Shown here: positions 6,996 through 13,517 of the stretch, one piece after another
How the letters are laid out: each line of letters begins with the position of its first letter
Position numbering within the stretch: position 1 is the stretch's first letter
Assembly: GCA_051649365.1 (NCBI GenBank)
Contig: JBOFGY010000171.1
Location: 1-31,313 of the forward strand
DNA: 31,313 nucleotides
DNA from: CAVTAE01 sp051649365
Lineage (GTDB): Bacteria; Deinococcota; Deinococci; Deinococcales; Trueperaceae
Direction: 5' to 3'
The notes under the pieces: model-generated
What the model saw: only the letters and a program-made list of their open reading frames with translations
The model's database searches: none
What the model was told of the DNA's origin: nothing
Made by a program: the position numbers and the translations under genes

Positions 6996-8276
6996 TTAAC
7001 GACGACGACGCAAACGCTCGAGAGCACCTTGCATACTCACACGTAAACGCTCGAGGGCTTCGGCTAAACCAGAAAGCTCATCATCGCCTTCCACCTCAAT
7101 ACTTTTGCTTAGCTGTCCCCGACTTATTTCATCAGCCTGTTCAGTCAAATAACGAATACGTTGGGCAATGGGACGCATTGTTAAAAGTGCAAACAATAAG
7201 GCGAGCGAAAGCGGCACCAAACTTAGCACAGCTACACTGCCCAGAAGTTGCCAAAGTACATCAACAGGAATTGACTGGGCCACACTCGTAGCGTCACGAG
7301 TTAAAAAAGGCCAAAGCACTAAAACAACCATCGCCAAGGTTCCAGCAAACGTAAGAAGTGCAGGTACAACCGCAGTGAGTAAAAGCTTATAGCTCACCTG
7401 CCCAGAGTGCTGGGTACGGGTTTTGGTTAAGGGTATGCCCGTAGGTAGACCTGTAAACACATCAGCTGCCGTGTCCGAGGTAGCAATTTTTCTGTTATCT
7501 ACTTGGGTTGTGCCTGCGTCACCGAGCAGCGTCGTACGCAACACATCGTGGTCTGGTCGTGAGGCAAAGGGTGAAACTTCAGGGGGTGTGGGCAATGTTG
7601 CGGTGTTAGAGCTGGCTGTATTAGAGCTAGACGTTCTCCGACCTGTCGCGGCAGAATCTAAAAAAACCTTTGCATTAGGTAAATCTGCTTTAGGCATAGA
7701 CGACGCAGACTCGCCAAGAGCTTGAAGCAAATCTGGTGTAGGGTACAAGCGTGACGTTTCAACTTGTGGTAAATTCGCAACGGCTACATCCCCTTGAAAG
7801 GGCAACTTTACGCTGTCCTGTTGACGAATAATTGAGGGTGGTGGACTGCCCAATTCAGCTTTAGCAAAAGCGGACTCAAAAAGCGGTTTGGGCTTTGTGG
7901 TGGGCTCACTAACCTTAGGCATTGCAGGACCAGTTCCAGATGATCTAGCAGAACTCGAGGCTCGAGGCAGCACACTTGCAGGTACAGGTGACCGACTCGG
8001 GGCAGGCGGCTGGCTAGGAGCAGATGGAGCTTGGGTAGAACGAACCACAGCTGTAGCAGGTGTTACTCGAGCTTTCAGCCCTGCACCCTCGAAATAGCTC
8101 ATGACAACAGCTGCTTCTTGCTCGCTAATAGGTTTTGTAGCAACACCAGGTAACCGCTTGAGCATCAGCTCGACTTTGCGGGGTGAAATGTTAAAGGCCC
8201 TAGCCAAACTCTCTAAAGAATGCGGCGATGTAATCTCTGGTTTTTCGGTAACCTCGACAACAACTGCTTGGCTCAT
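6996..8276 (-). CDS. Two-TM HAMP-domain membrane protein with long Pro/Ser-rich cytoplasmic part
   Basis: A 426-residue protein. Residues about 1-70 form a small domain (LESLARAFNISPRKVELMLKRLPGVAT...EGAGLKARV) that I do not recognise. Residues about 75-300 are low complexity, rich in Pro, Ser and Thr. Two membrane segments follow (about 312-338 and 350-378), then a HAMP domain (about 378-426: MRPIAQRIRYLTEQADEISRG, then DDELSGLAEALERLR). The chain ends right after HAMP, with no kinase, cyclase or methyl-accepting output domain. That is unusual, since HAMP normally couples to an output module. The start at 8276 is chosen over the ATG at 8327 because TATAGT lies 10 nt upstream and AGGT precedes it. 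It may signal through a partner protein. Confidence 0.72.
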   Translation of the reverse strand: MSQAVVVEVTEKPEITSPHSLESLARAFNISPRKVELMLKRLPGVATKPISEQEAAVVMSYFEGAGLKARVTPATAVVRSTQAPSAPSQPPAPSRSPVPASVLPRASSSARSSGTGPAMPKVSEPTTKPKPLFESAFAKAELGSPPPSIIRQQDSVKLPFQGDVAVANLPQVETSRLYPTPDLLQALGESASSMPKADLPNAKVFLDSAATGRRTSSSNTASSNTATLPTPPEVSPFASRPDHDVLRTTLLGDAGTTQVDNRKIATSDTAADVFTGLPTGIPLTKTRTQHSGQVSYKLLLTAVVPALLTFAGTLAMVVLVLWPFLTRDATSVAQSIPVDVLWQLLGSVAVLSLVPLSLALLFALLTMRPIAQRIRYLTEQADEISRGQLSKSIEVEGDDELSGLAEALERLRVSMQGALERLRRRR

Positions 8277-8286
8277 GTGTAACCTC

Positions 8287-8347
8287 ACTATAGCGCACTC
8301 GTGAATTTTCGAGTTGAGAATGGACATGGCGGTTTTACTCTATAGTG
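8287..8347. promoter_or_regulatory. Divergent TATAGT promoters in an inverted repeat
   Basis: CACTATAG (8287-8294) and CTATAGTG (8340-8347) are a perfect inverted repeat 45 bp apart. Each contains TATAGT on the outward-facing strand: the minus copy serves the HAMP gene, and the plus copy could serve the ferredoxin transcript. Confidence 0.4.
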
Positions 8348-8423
8348 CGTGTGGTTTCGCTCTGTCCAACCCTTTATAAAGTAAGATGTTAGCACACCAC
8401 CTATGCAAAGTCCTTTTCAACCT

Positions 8424-8465
8424 CTATGCTTAACTATCTATGCTTAACTATCTATGTTTAACTAT
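8424..8465 (+). repeat. Three tandem 14-bp repeats upstream of ferredoxin
   Basis: CTATGCTTAACTAT is repeated head-to-tail at 8424-8437, 8438-8451 and 8452-8465; the third copy has one C-to-T change. They end 66 bp before the ferredoxin ATG. Spacing is not an integral number of helical turns. It could be an operator array or simple slippage. Confidence 0.85.
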
Positions 8466-8531
8466 CTGAGTTTGGCGTTTTCAGACAGCTAGACACCCCT
8501 TATCTAGATAAACCCTTAAAGGAGCATCTTT

Positions 8532-8906
8532 ATGCCAACACTTAACGTTAACGGGAAACACGGCACCTTCGCCAGCAATAAACGTCTCGTTCTCGCTATT
8601 AAAGAACTTGGGGTAACTATTGGTCACCGTTGCGGTGGCAATGCCAAATGCACTACCTGCCGCGTCACGTTTCACTCGGGTGAACCAACCGTCATGACCC
8701 AAGCCGAGTACGACAAACTTCAAGAAAAAAGCTTGCTTGGTGAGGCGCGTCTCTCTTGCCAGCTCACCTGCTCTGAGGATATGGAACTCACGGCACCTAT
8801 GACCCTCGAGAACCAATCTGCCTGGAAAGATACTGGCCCGCAACCCGCCGACACAGTCATACCTGTCGCCACATGGCTTAGCAAGGAAGAATTGGCACAA
8901 GGGTAA
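8532..8906 (+). CDS. [2Fe-2S] ferredoxin
   Basis: A 124-residue small electron carrier. Residues about 1-90 fit an adrenodoxin/plant-type ferredoxin fold with C-x5-C-x2-C-x32-C ligands at Cys34, Cys40, Cys43 and Cys76; an extra Cys80 follows. About 40 residues beyond the fold (KDTGPQPADTVIPVATWLSKEELAQG) are an unusual tail. The ribosome binding site is AAAGGAG, 8 nt before the ATG, so unlike many genes here it has a translated leader. No partner reductase is adjacent. Confidence 0.88.
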   Translation: MPTLNVNGKHGTFASNKRLVLAIKELGVTIGHRCGGNAKCTTCRVTFHSGEPTVMTQAEYDKLQEKSLLGEARLSCQLTCSEDMELTAPMTLENQSAWKDTGPQPADTVIPVATWLSKEELAQG

Positions 8907-8989
8907 GCAGCGCAGAAGGCAAAAGGCGGGTGCGAAGAGCCAAGACTAAACATCTTAAGCCCTAGCCCTCTGCACTCGCTGTAGTACGG

Positions 8990-8995
8990 TAAACT
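8990..8995 (+). promoter_or_regulatory. -10 box of gatB, leaderless type
   Basis: TAAACT ends 7 nt before the gatB ATG; no Shine-Dalgarno lies in between. Confidence 0.55.
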
Positions 8996-9002
8996 ACCCC
9001 TC

Positions 9003-10421
9003 ATGTCTGACGCATTTGAAATGGTCATCGGGCTCGAGATTCACCTCGCCATGAAAACCAAAAGCAAAATTTTTTGTAGTTGTTCCTCGGATAGTTTTGG
9101 CGAAAAACCCAACACCAATGTCTGCCCAGTGTGTTTAGGCTTACCAGGCAGTCTTCCTGTCGCGAATAGAGAGGCCATTGACAAAGCCATTATGTTTAGC
9201 TTGGCTTTGCATTGCAGCGTCCCCGAAGTCACACAGTTTCACCGCAAACATTATTTTTACCCAGACTCACCCACGAATTATCAAATCAGCCAGTATGACC
9301 GCCCAGTAGGTTCAAATGGCTATATTGATTTGTCGGGTGAACGGCGCATCGGCATTACGCGCTGCCACGTCGAGGCGGATGCAGGTCGCTCGGTACATCC
9401 CACCTATGCTCACTACAGCTTAGTAGACCTAAACCGTGCAGGTGCGCCGCTTATCGAAATGGTAACTGAACCCGACCTTAGAACACCTGAAGAGACACGC
9501 GAGTTTTTACAAAAAGTTCGGGCCATCGCGCAGGCCCTCGGCGTGTCGGACGCAAATCCTGAAGAAGGCAAAATGCGTGCCGACGTGAACGTTTCAGTTC
9601 GCAAACCCGGTGAACCCTTTGGCACGAAAGTCGAAGTAAAAAATCTAAACTCGTTTAAGAGTGTGGGCAGGGCCCTCGAGTACGAATATAAACGCCAATC
9701 ACGCCTGTTGAAGGACAGCGGCAAAATTCAACAAGCTACCCTCGGTTGGGATGACGGCGGACAAAAAACCTATCTCATGCGTACCAAAGAAGAGGCCGCC
9801 GACTACCGCTATTTCCCTGACCCTGATTTACCGATGATGCAAATTTCTAGCGATTGGCTTAACACTGTTCGCAGCAAAACACCCGAACTCCCCGACGCAA
9901 AATATGGGCGTTACGTGAGTGCAGGCGTGCGCGATTACGACGCAACTATTATCGCGTTTGATGCTGAACTTGCAACGTTCTTTGATGCGACTCTAAAAAA
10001 TTATGACGGTGCAGCACAAACAGTAGCGAACTGGCTCAACACCGATGTTGCAGGTTATTTGAATGCAAAACAGGATTCTCTTAATACGTCCAAACTTACA
10101 CCTGAGCATTTAGGAAGTTTAATCACATTGATGGATAAAGGCACTATCTCGAGCAAAATCGCTAAAGACTTACTCCCAGATGTTATGCAAGGTACGAACC
10201 CAGAAACTCTCGTGAGAGATAAGGGACTCGAGCAAGTCAGTGATACGGGAGAACTCGAGGAAATTATTGATGGAATTCTCTCAAGCCAACCTGAGTTAGT
10301 CGAGCGTGTCAAAGCTAACCCCAAAGCCATTAACGCACTCCTCGGTGAAGTCATGAAAGCAAGCAAGGGCAAAGCAAAACCAGACTTAGTACGTGAATTA
10401 CTCAGCCGTAAACTTGGGTGA
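9003..10421 (+). CDS. gatB: Asp-tRNA(Asn)/Glu-tRNA(Gln) amidotransferase subunit B
   Basis: A 472-residue GatB, the kinase/transamidation subunit of GatCAB that converts Glu-tRNA(Gln) or Asp-tRNA(Asn) to the amide form using ammonia delivered from GatA. It opens with IGLEIHLAMKTKSKIFC and has the Cys-rich zinc site CSC...CPVCLG (about 26-43), the YFYPDSPTNYQISQYD region (about 81-96), the ADVNVSVR segment (about 193) and the C-terminal YqeY-like tail (about 330-472). Length is normal (about 475). gatA and gatC are not adjacent. All four of its Leu-Glu dipeptides are encoded by CTCGAG. The gene is convergent with lexA. Confidence 0.96.
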   Translation: MSDAFEMVIGLEIHLAMKTKSKIFCSCSSDSFGEKPNTNVCPVCLGLPGSLPVANREAIDKAIMFSLALHCSVPEVTQFHRKHYFYPDSPTNYQISQYDRPVGSNGYIDLSGERRIGITRCHVEADAGRSVHPTYAHYSLVDLNRAGAPLIEMVTEPDLRTPEETREFLQKVRAIAQALGVSDANPEEGKMRADVNVSVRKPGEPFGTKVEVKNLNSFKSVGRALEYEYKRQSRLLKDSGKIQQATLGWDDGGQKTYLMRTKEEAADYRYFPDPDLPMMQISSDWLNTVRSKTPELPDAKYGRYVSAGVRDYDATIIAFDAELATFFDATLKNYDGAAQTVANWLNTDVAGYLNAKQDSLNTSKLTPEHLGSLITLMDKGTISSKIAKDLLPDVMQGTNPETLVRDKGLEQVSDTGELEEIIDGILSSQPELVERVKANPKAINALLGEVMKASKGKAKPDLVRELLSRKLG

Positions 10422-10426
10422 AGAAG

Positions 10427-10467
10427 GAGGAATGGTTAAAAAATGCTTTTTCTCATTGCCCATTCCT
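10427..10467. terminator. Hairpin between convergent gatB and lexA
   Basis: Perfect 9-bp arms GAGGAATGG (10427-10435) and CCATTCCTC (10459-10467) around a 23-nt AT-rich loop. It lies exactly in the gap between the two stop codons, so it may end both transcripts. T-runs are weak. Confidence 0.55.
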
Positions 10468-10472
10468 CATCC

Positions 10473-11093
10473 CTAGTTTTTATCTTGCAAAATTGCCCAA
10501 GCCAACTCACCCCGCAAGAGACCTTTGTATACACCAGTAATCTCGAGGTCTTTTGCAGCTACTTTTATTGGTGTATAAACAAGGTTATGTGGACGCAAGG
10601 TGTAAACGTCTTTGTTGGTGAAATCAACATATTTTAAGGTCACTTCACTGCCTTCAACACGCACAGCGCAAATTTCTCCAGAACGCACAAGTTGGCGTTG
10701 TTCAAACATAACAATGTCCCCATCTTGAATGAGGTCAGCCATGGAGTCCCCTTGAACACGGAGGGCAAAGTGTTGTTCGTGAAAACCCGAAAGGGGTAAA
10801 AAGCTTTCGGCTGTTTGTGCCACTTCAGTGAGAGGCCCAGCAGGAATGCTACCTAACACAGGAATGCCCGTGAGTTCAGCAGGCAAGTCTACAATCGGTG
10901 AACGCCCTCTCCCCCGCCCTTCAAAGGTTAGATATCCTTTCTTCGCTAAAGCCTCAATATGTTGTTTCAACGACACATAATGAATGCCAAGCTCACGGGC
11001 AAACGAAGAAAGGTCTGGCAAATCGCCGGTGCGCCGTTTATGATCACGAAGTTTATTGAAAACTTTTTGCTGTACAGTAGATAATGGTCTCAT
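10473..11093 (-). CDS. lexA: LexA repressor
   Basis: A 206-residue SOS-type repressor and self-cleaving S24 peptidase. The winged helix-turn-helix spans about 5-66 (DLPDLSSFARELGIHYVSLKQ...KKGYLTFEGRGRG). The Ala85-Gly86 cleavage site (IPAGPL), Ser117 (GDSMAD) and Lys154 (VTLKYV) form the autoproteolysis machinery, all intact. The start at 11093 is chosen because GGAGGA lies 8 nt upstream; an upstream in-frame ATG at 11126 would put the Shine-Dalgarno inside the gene. A consensus-like promoter with an overlapping palindrome lies about 95 bp upstream. It is divergent from the CRP-family gene. Confidence 0.92.
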   Translation of the reverse strand: MRPLSTVQQKVFNKLRDHKRRTGDLPDLSSFARELGIHYVSLKQHIEALAKKGYLTFEGRGRGRSPIVDLPAELTGIPVLGSIPAGPLTEVAQTAESFLPLSGFHEQHFALRVQGDSMADLIQDGDIVMFEQRQLVRSGEICAVRVEGSEVTLKYVDFTNKDVYTLRPHNLVYTPIKVAAKDLEITGVYKGLLRGELAWAILQDKN

Positions 11094-11184
11094 AGAAAAT
11101 TCCTCCGGGGTTATATGTCGAGTCACTAGTATCAGCAGTTTTTATCAAACCTTGAACCGACACGCGCCTGCCCCTCTTTACTAT

Positions 11185-11219
11185 CCTTAATTATTAAGGT
11201 AAACTATAGGTTCTGTCAA
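11185..11219 (-). promoter_or_regulatory. lexA promoter with palindromic operator
   Basis: On the minus strand TTGACA (11214-11219), an 18-bp spacer and AATAAT (11190-11195). The -10 lies inside the perfect palindrome CCTTAATTATTAAGG (11185-11199). A LexA autoregulatory site is the obvious hypothesis, but the word does not match the E. coli or Bacillus LexA boxes. Confidence 0.65.
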
Positions 11220-11306
11220 GCAACTCACCTAAAAGAGTGAAGTTTTCTGCTGGAACAGGGGGTACATTGGGCAACAATAGGGGCAGACTCAGGATTGGCG
11301 ATTGCA

Positions 11307-11336
11307 TAGACAAAGACTCTCTGTTTATGCTATAAT
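11307..11336 (+). promoter_or_regulatory. Promoter of the CRP-family gene
   Basis: TAGACA (11307-11312), an 18-bp spacer and TATAAT (11331-11336). It gives a leader of about 170 nt. Confidence 0.7.
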
Positions 11337-11514
11337 TTTTGTAGTAGGGTACGTTGGTTTTCGCAGAGTTTTCCTATGATTTATTCGGTAATTTCGCCAC
11401 AACGTTTTCACTAAAACCTGAGTTTTAGAAAAAAGTTTTAGAAGAACCAAGCGGTAGGTTTTCGGATAGACATCACATCATCTCCCATAACGAAGCCCAC
11501 AGAAAGAGGTAGAC

Positions 11515-12201
11515 ATGTTACATACATTTGAAAATCTAGTTACACCTGTCAACTGCGAAACCCCTGAAGTCGCGCATGGTCTGGCCCTTCCTACACGCAC
11601 CATAGACCCTGGTAGTGTCCTCTACGAAGCAGGCCGTGAAGCTGTATCGCTTTACATCGTCAATGACGGTGTTCTAAAAGCCATTGTGCCAACCTCACTT
11701 GGCCGTGACCGCATCGCAGACCTTTACGGTCCGGGTGATGTGCTCGGTCTAGCTGCCCTTGAGAATGCCCGCCATGTTGAGACTGTTGTCGCCGTTCACA
11801 ATGCTTGCCTTACCCCTATTGATCCTCAGCAAGCTATGAGTGACCGCAAGCTTAGAGAATATGTCGTGAAAAGCATGGCTCGCCAACTCCGCCGCAGCCG
11901 CGAAATGATTGATGAAGCTGAAATGCCCGTCGGCGCACGTGTCACCAAGACTTTCTTGCGCTTGGCCCGCCAGTTTGGACAAAATGCGGATAAGAGTAAG
12001 AGTGGTAAAGGCATTAAATTGCCCCTTGCCCTCACCCACGAAGACCTCGCTGACCTTACCGGCAGCAGCCGTGTTACCATCACCCGCATTCTCGGCGAAC
12101 TGCGCAATGAAGGCGCACTCTCGGGTACGCGCGGTGTTTATGTCGCCGACCTTAAAGGTTTAGAAAAAGCCACTGACGAATACGTCATGCAAGTTTTATA
12201 A
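11515..12201 (+). CDS. CRP/FNR-family transcriptional regulator
   Basis: A 228-residue protein with an N-terminal cyclic-nucleotide-binding-type beta roll (about 22-110: DPGSVLYEAGREAVSLYIVNDGVLK..., GPGDVLGLAALEN), a dimerisation helix (about 115-145) and a C-terminal winged helix-turn-helix (about 175-205: LTHEDLADLTGSSRVTITRIL). The phosphate-binding signature of cAMP-binding CRP (GE-x-ALL...RxA) is not clear, so the ligand is unknown. No FNR-type cysteine cluster is present. The ribosome binding site is GAGGT, 5 nt before the ATG. Deinococcus has several such global regulators, but I cannot assign orthology. A strong terminator follows. Confidence 0.88.
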   Translation: MLHTFENLVTPVNCETPEVAHGLALPTRTIDPGSVLYEAGREAVSLYIVNDGVLKAIVPTSLGRDRIADLYGPGDVLGLAALENARHVETVVAVHNACLTPIDPQQAMSDRKLREYVVKSMARQLRRSREMIDEAEMPVGARVTKTFLRLARQFGQNADKSKSGKGIKLPLALTHEDLADLTGSSRVTITRILGELRNEGALSGTRGVYVADLKGLEKATDEYVMQVL

Positions 12202-12220
12202 GCAGTTGACAGACATGTGA

Positions 12221-12245
12221 AGCCCCACTTTTTGTGGGGCTTTTT
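12221..12245 (+). terminator. Intrinsic terminator after CRP-family gene
   Basis: AGCCCCAC (12221-12228), a 5-nt T loop and GTGGGGCT (12234-12241), then TTTTT. A textbook rho-independent terminator 20 bp after the stop. Confidence 0.95.
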
Positions 12246-12307
12246 CATTGGAACTCGAGGCATGGAGAAACCAAGACAGAAGGCTAGGATTAAGGCTTTC
12301 AAGGTTT

Positions 12308-12484
12308 TCAGCCCCCCTGAATTTCATACACTGACTTCACCTCTTTGCTTCCACGTTTACACCGTTCTGAGCAGTAACGAATATTTTCCCAATCCCTGGT
12401 CCATTTTTTGCGCCAGGTAAAGGGTAAACCGCAATGTTGACAAATTTTTGTCGGCAGATCGCCTTTTTTAAGGTGCTTTGGCAC
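12308..12484 (-). CDS. DUF2256 small zinc-ribbon protein
   Basis: A 58-residue gene with GTG start (12484) and TGA stop (12308-12310). The product has DLPTKICQHCGLPFTWRKKW (about 9-28) followed by a WENIRYCSERCKR segment (about 32-44). This CxxC...GxPFxWRKKW...YCSxRC pattern is the hallmark of the DUF2256 family, often found near cryptochrome/photolyase genes; none is present here. Two Cys pairs (CQHC and CSERC) would bind one zinc. TAGGTT lies 6 nt upstream, matching the leaderless arrangement. It is easy to miss because of its length and GTG start. Confidence 0.85.
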   Translation of the reverse strand: MPKHLKKGDLPTKICQHCGLPFTWRKKWTRDWENIRYCSERCKRGSKEVKSVYEIQGG

Positions 12485-12550
12485 TCTATCAACCTAGCAA
12501 ACATGTTTTGGTTCTAGCTGTAAGAAAACAGCAACTTTAAGAAGACATTA

Positions 12551-12577
12551 AAAAAGCTCGAGCCTGACCTCGAGCTT
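12551..12577 (-). terminator. mscL terminator built from two CTCGAG words
   Basis: On the minus strand AAGCTCGAG, a 6-nt loop, CTCGAGCTT, then a T-run. The stem consists of two copies of the window-wide CTCGAG palindrome (12557 and 12569) plus three flanking bases. Confidence 0.88.
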
Positions 12578-12606
12578 TCGTTCTGCCGTTTATGTTTATC
12601 TAGACG

Positions 12607-13002
12607 TTAGCGACCTTTAGCAAGTAAGTTACGGATTTCCTCAAGTAACACTTCTTGACGAGGGGGGGGTGGAGCATCGGCGGGTTTTTTTCCACTTTCG
12701 GCCATCTTCTTAATTTGATTCATAGGGACAACAATGAAAAAGTAAACCCCTGTAGCGGTAAAGAGGAATGCAATAAGAGCATTAATAAAATTGCCAATAC
12801 CGATACCACCTTCCCCACTCGCATCAGAAAAAAGCCTGATACCAGAGAAATCTGGAGAACCGAATATAAGACCTATAATTGGTGTAATAATATCAGCCAC
12901 TAGCGAAGCAACAATGGCACCAAATGCAGTACCCATGATAACACCGACGGCTAGGTCAATAACATTACCGCGCATTAAGAAATCTCTAAAACCTTTAATC
13001 AT
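12607..13002 (-). CDS. mscL: Large-conductance mechanosensitive channel MscL
   Basis: A 131-residue homopentameric inner-membrane channel that opens under membrane tension to release solutes on osmotic downshock. It has the N-terminal amphipathic FRDFLMRGNVIDLAVGVIMG (about 5-24), TM1 (about 14-45), a Gly-rich periplasmic loop (about 52-70), TM2 (about 72-95) and a cytoplasmic helix with EEIRNLLAK near the C-terminus. Length is typical. The ribosome binding site GGGGAGG is 7 nt before the ATG. A structured RNA ending in its own terminator lies about 160 bp upstream on the same strand, so mscL expression could in principle depend on read-through. Confidence 0.96.
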   Translation of the reverse strand: MIKGFRDFLMRGNVIDLAVGVIMGTAFGAIVASLVADIITPIIGLIFGSPDFSGIRLFSDASGEGGIGIGNFINALIAFLFTATGVYFFIVVPMNQIKKMAESGKKPADAPPPPRQEVLLEEIRNLLAKGR

Positions 13003-13162
13003 AATACTGCCTCCCCTAAGAGTTTATTATGCATCCACGTAGAAGTTTAACCTAAAACAACAGCCTTTAGAGTACTTTTGGCTATAGTTTTCCTAGCACT
13101 AATGTGTTTAGTGACTTCATACCAAGATAGTTCGAGATAGTAAAAAAATAGCTCGAGACAAC

Positions 13163-13194
13163 AAAAAACGCTCCCCACGGATTCGGGGAGCGTT
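13163..13194 (-). terminator. Terminator of the structured RNA
   Basis: A perfect 10-bp stem, AACGCTCCCC with GGGGAGCGTT, loop of 8, followed on the minus strand by TTTTTT. Confidence 0.93.
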
Positions 13195-13335
13195 CGGTTG
13201 CCCGTCTGAATCTTGTGGGTGCGCCATCTGTCTTTTGGGACAGCGTACCTCAGACGGAGGTGTTGGGTTACCCGCGACGGGCACCTCCACTGGTCAATTT
13301 ATTATGTAAAATACGGACCACCTCCTTTCTGTGGT
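13163..13335 (-). ncRNA. Candidate structured small RNA, about 170 nt, unidentified
   Basis: The minus strand has a promoter (13342-13350), about 140 nt of strongly paired sequence and an intrinsic terminator. Nested pairings visible by eye: GGAGGTG/CACCTCC (13282-13288 with 13256-13262) enclosing CCCG-tcg-CGGG (13271-13281); then CCGTCTGA/TCAGACGG (13250-13257 with 13202-13209) enclosing CTGTC/GACAG (13228-13232 with 13239-13243); then the terminator. A Shine-Dalgarno-like GGAGGTGG (13318-13325) lies near the 5' end and a 17-codon frame runs from it to 13268, with no good start. It fits no riboswitch, SRP, 6S or tmRNA consensus I know. It is either a free sRNA or an attenuator leader for mscL (about 160 nt downstream). 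Confidence 0.7.
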
Positions 13336-13341
13336 AGAAAA

Positions 13342-13350
13342 AGTATAGCA
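13342..13350 (-). promoter_or_regulatory. Extended -10 promoter of the structured RNA
   Basis: On the minus strand TGC-TATACT (an extended TGn -10). No strong -35 at 16-18 bp. The predicted start is near 13335. Confidence 0.65.
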
Positions 13351-13449
13351 AATTCTTTTGGTCTTGGTGTAAGACGACTTACGTTTTTTAGTAAAAATCA
13401 GAAAAGTAAAAACTTGCCTTTTCAGTGATGAATCTTGAGGAATCTAAGC

Positions 13450-13475
13450 AAAAAAAATTGCGCCCTTTCGGACGC
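13450..13475 (-). terminator. Terminator of the ypdA-like gene
   Basis: Minus strand: GCGTCC-gaaa-GGGCGC with one G-U pair and a GNRA-type loop, followed by AA and eight T. It lies about 45 bp after the stop. Confidence 0.88.
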
Positions 13476-13517
13476 TGATAAAAGTTAGTATACACCCATA
13501 TACGCTATTCGTCAAGC

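Larger units (their letters stand above)
11094..11514. other. 421-bp divergent regulatory region lexA / CRP
   Basis: No gene is seen. It contains the lexA promoter with its palindrome (11185-11219) and the CRP-gene promoter (11307-11336). It also contains a 5' leader of about 170 nt for the CRP gene with a small hairpin CTAAAAC-ctga-GTTTTAG near 11411. It has no CTCGAG. Confidence 0.6.

Noticed and set aside
8424..8465. CRISPR-like array
   Set aside because: Units are 14 bp and directly abutting with no spacers; no cas genes are in the window.
10443..10637. Plus-strand 64-codon frame after gatB
   Set aside because: It overlaps the gatB/lexA hairpin and the lexA 3' end, with no ribosome binding site or family match.
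13202..13288. M-box (magnesium) riboswitch, because of TACGCTGTCCC in the structured RNA
   Set aside because: Only about eight bases match the conserved M-box core; the remaining conserved loops and three-way layout are absent, and the target would be a channel not known as an M-box target.
13369..13391. Plus-strand terminator GTAAG-acga-CTTAC followed by T6
   Set aside because: The 5-bp stem is weak and no plus-strand gene ends upstream; it probably belongs to the shared intergenic vocabulary.
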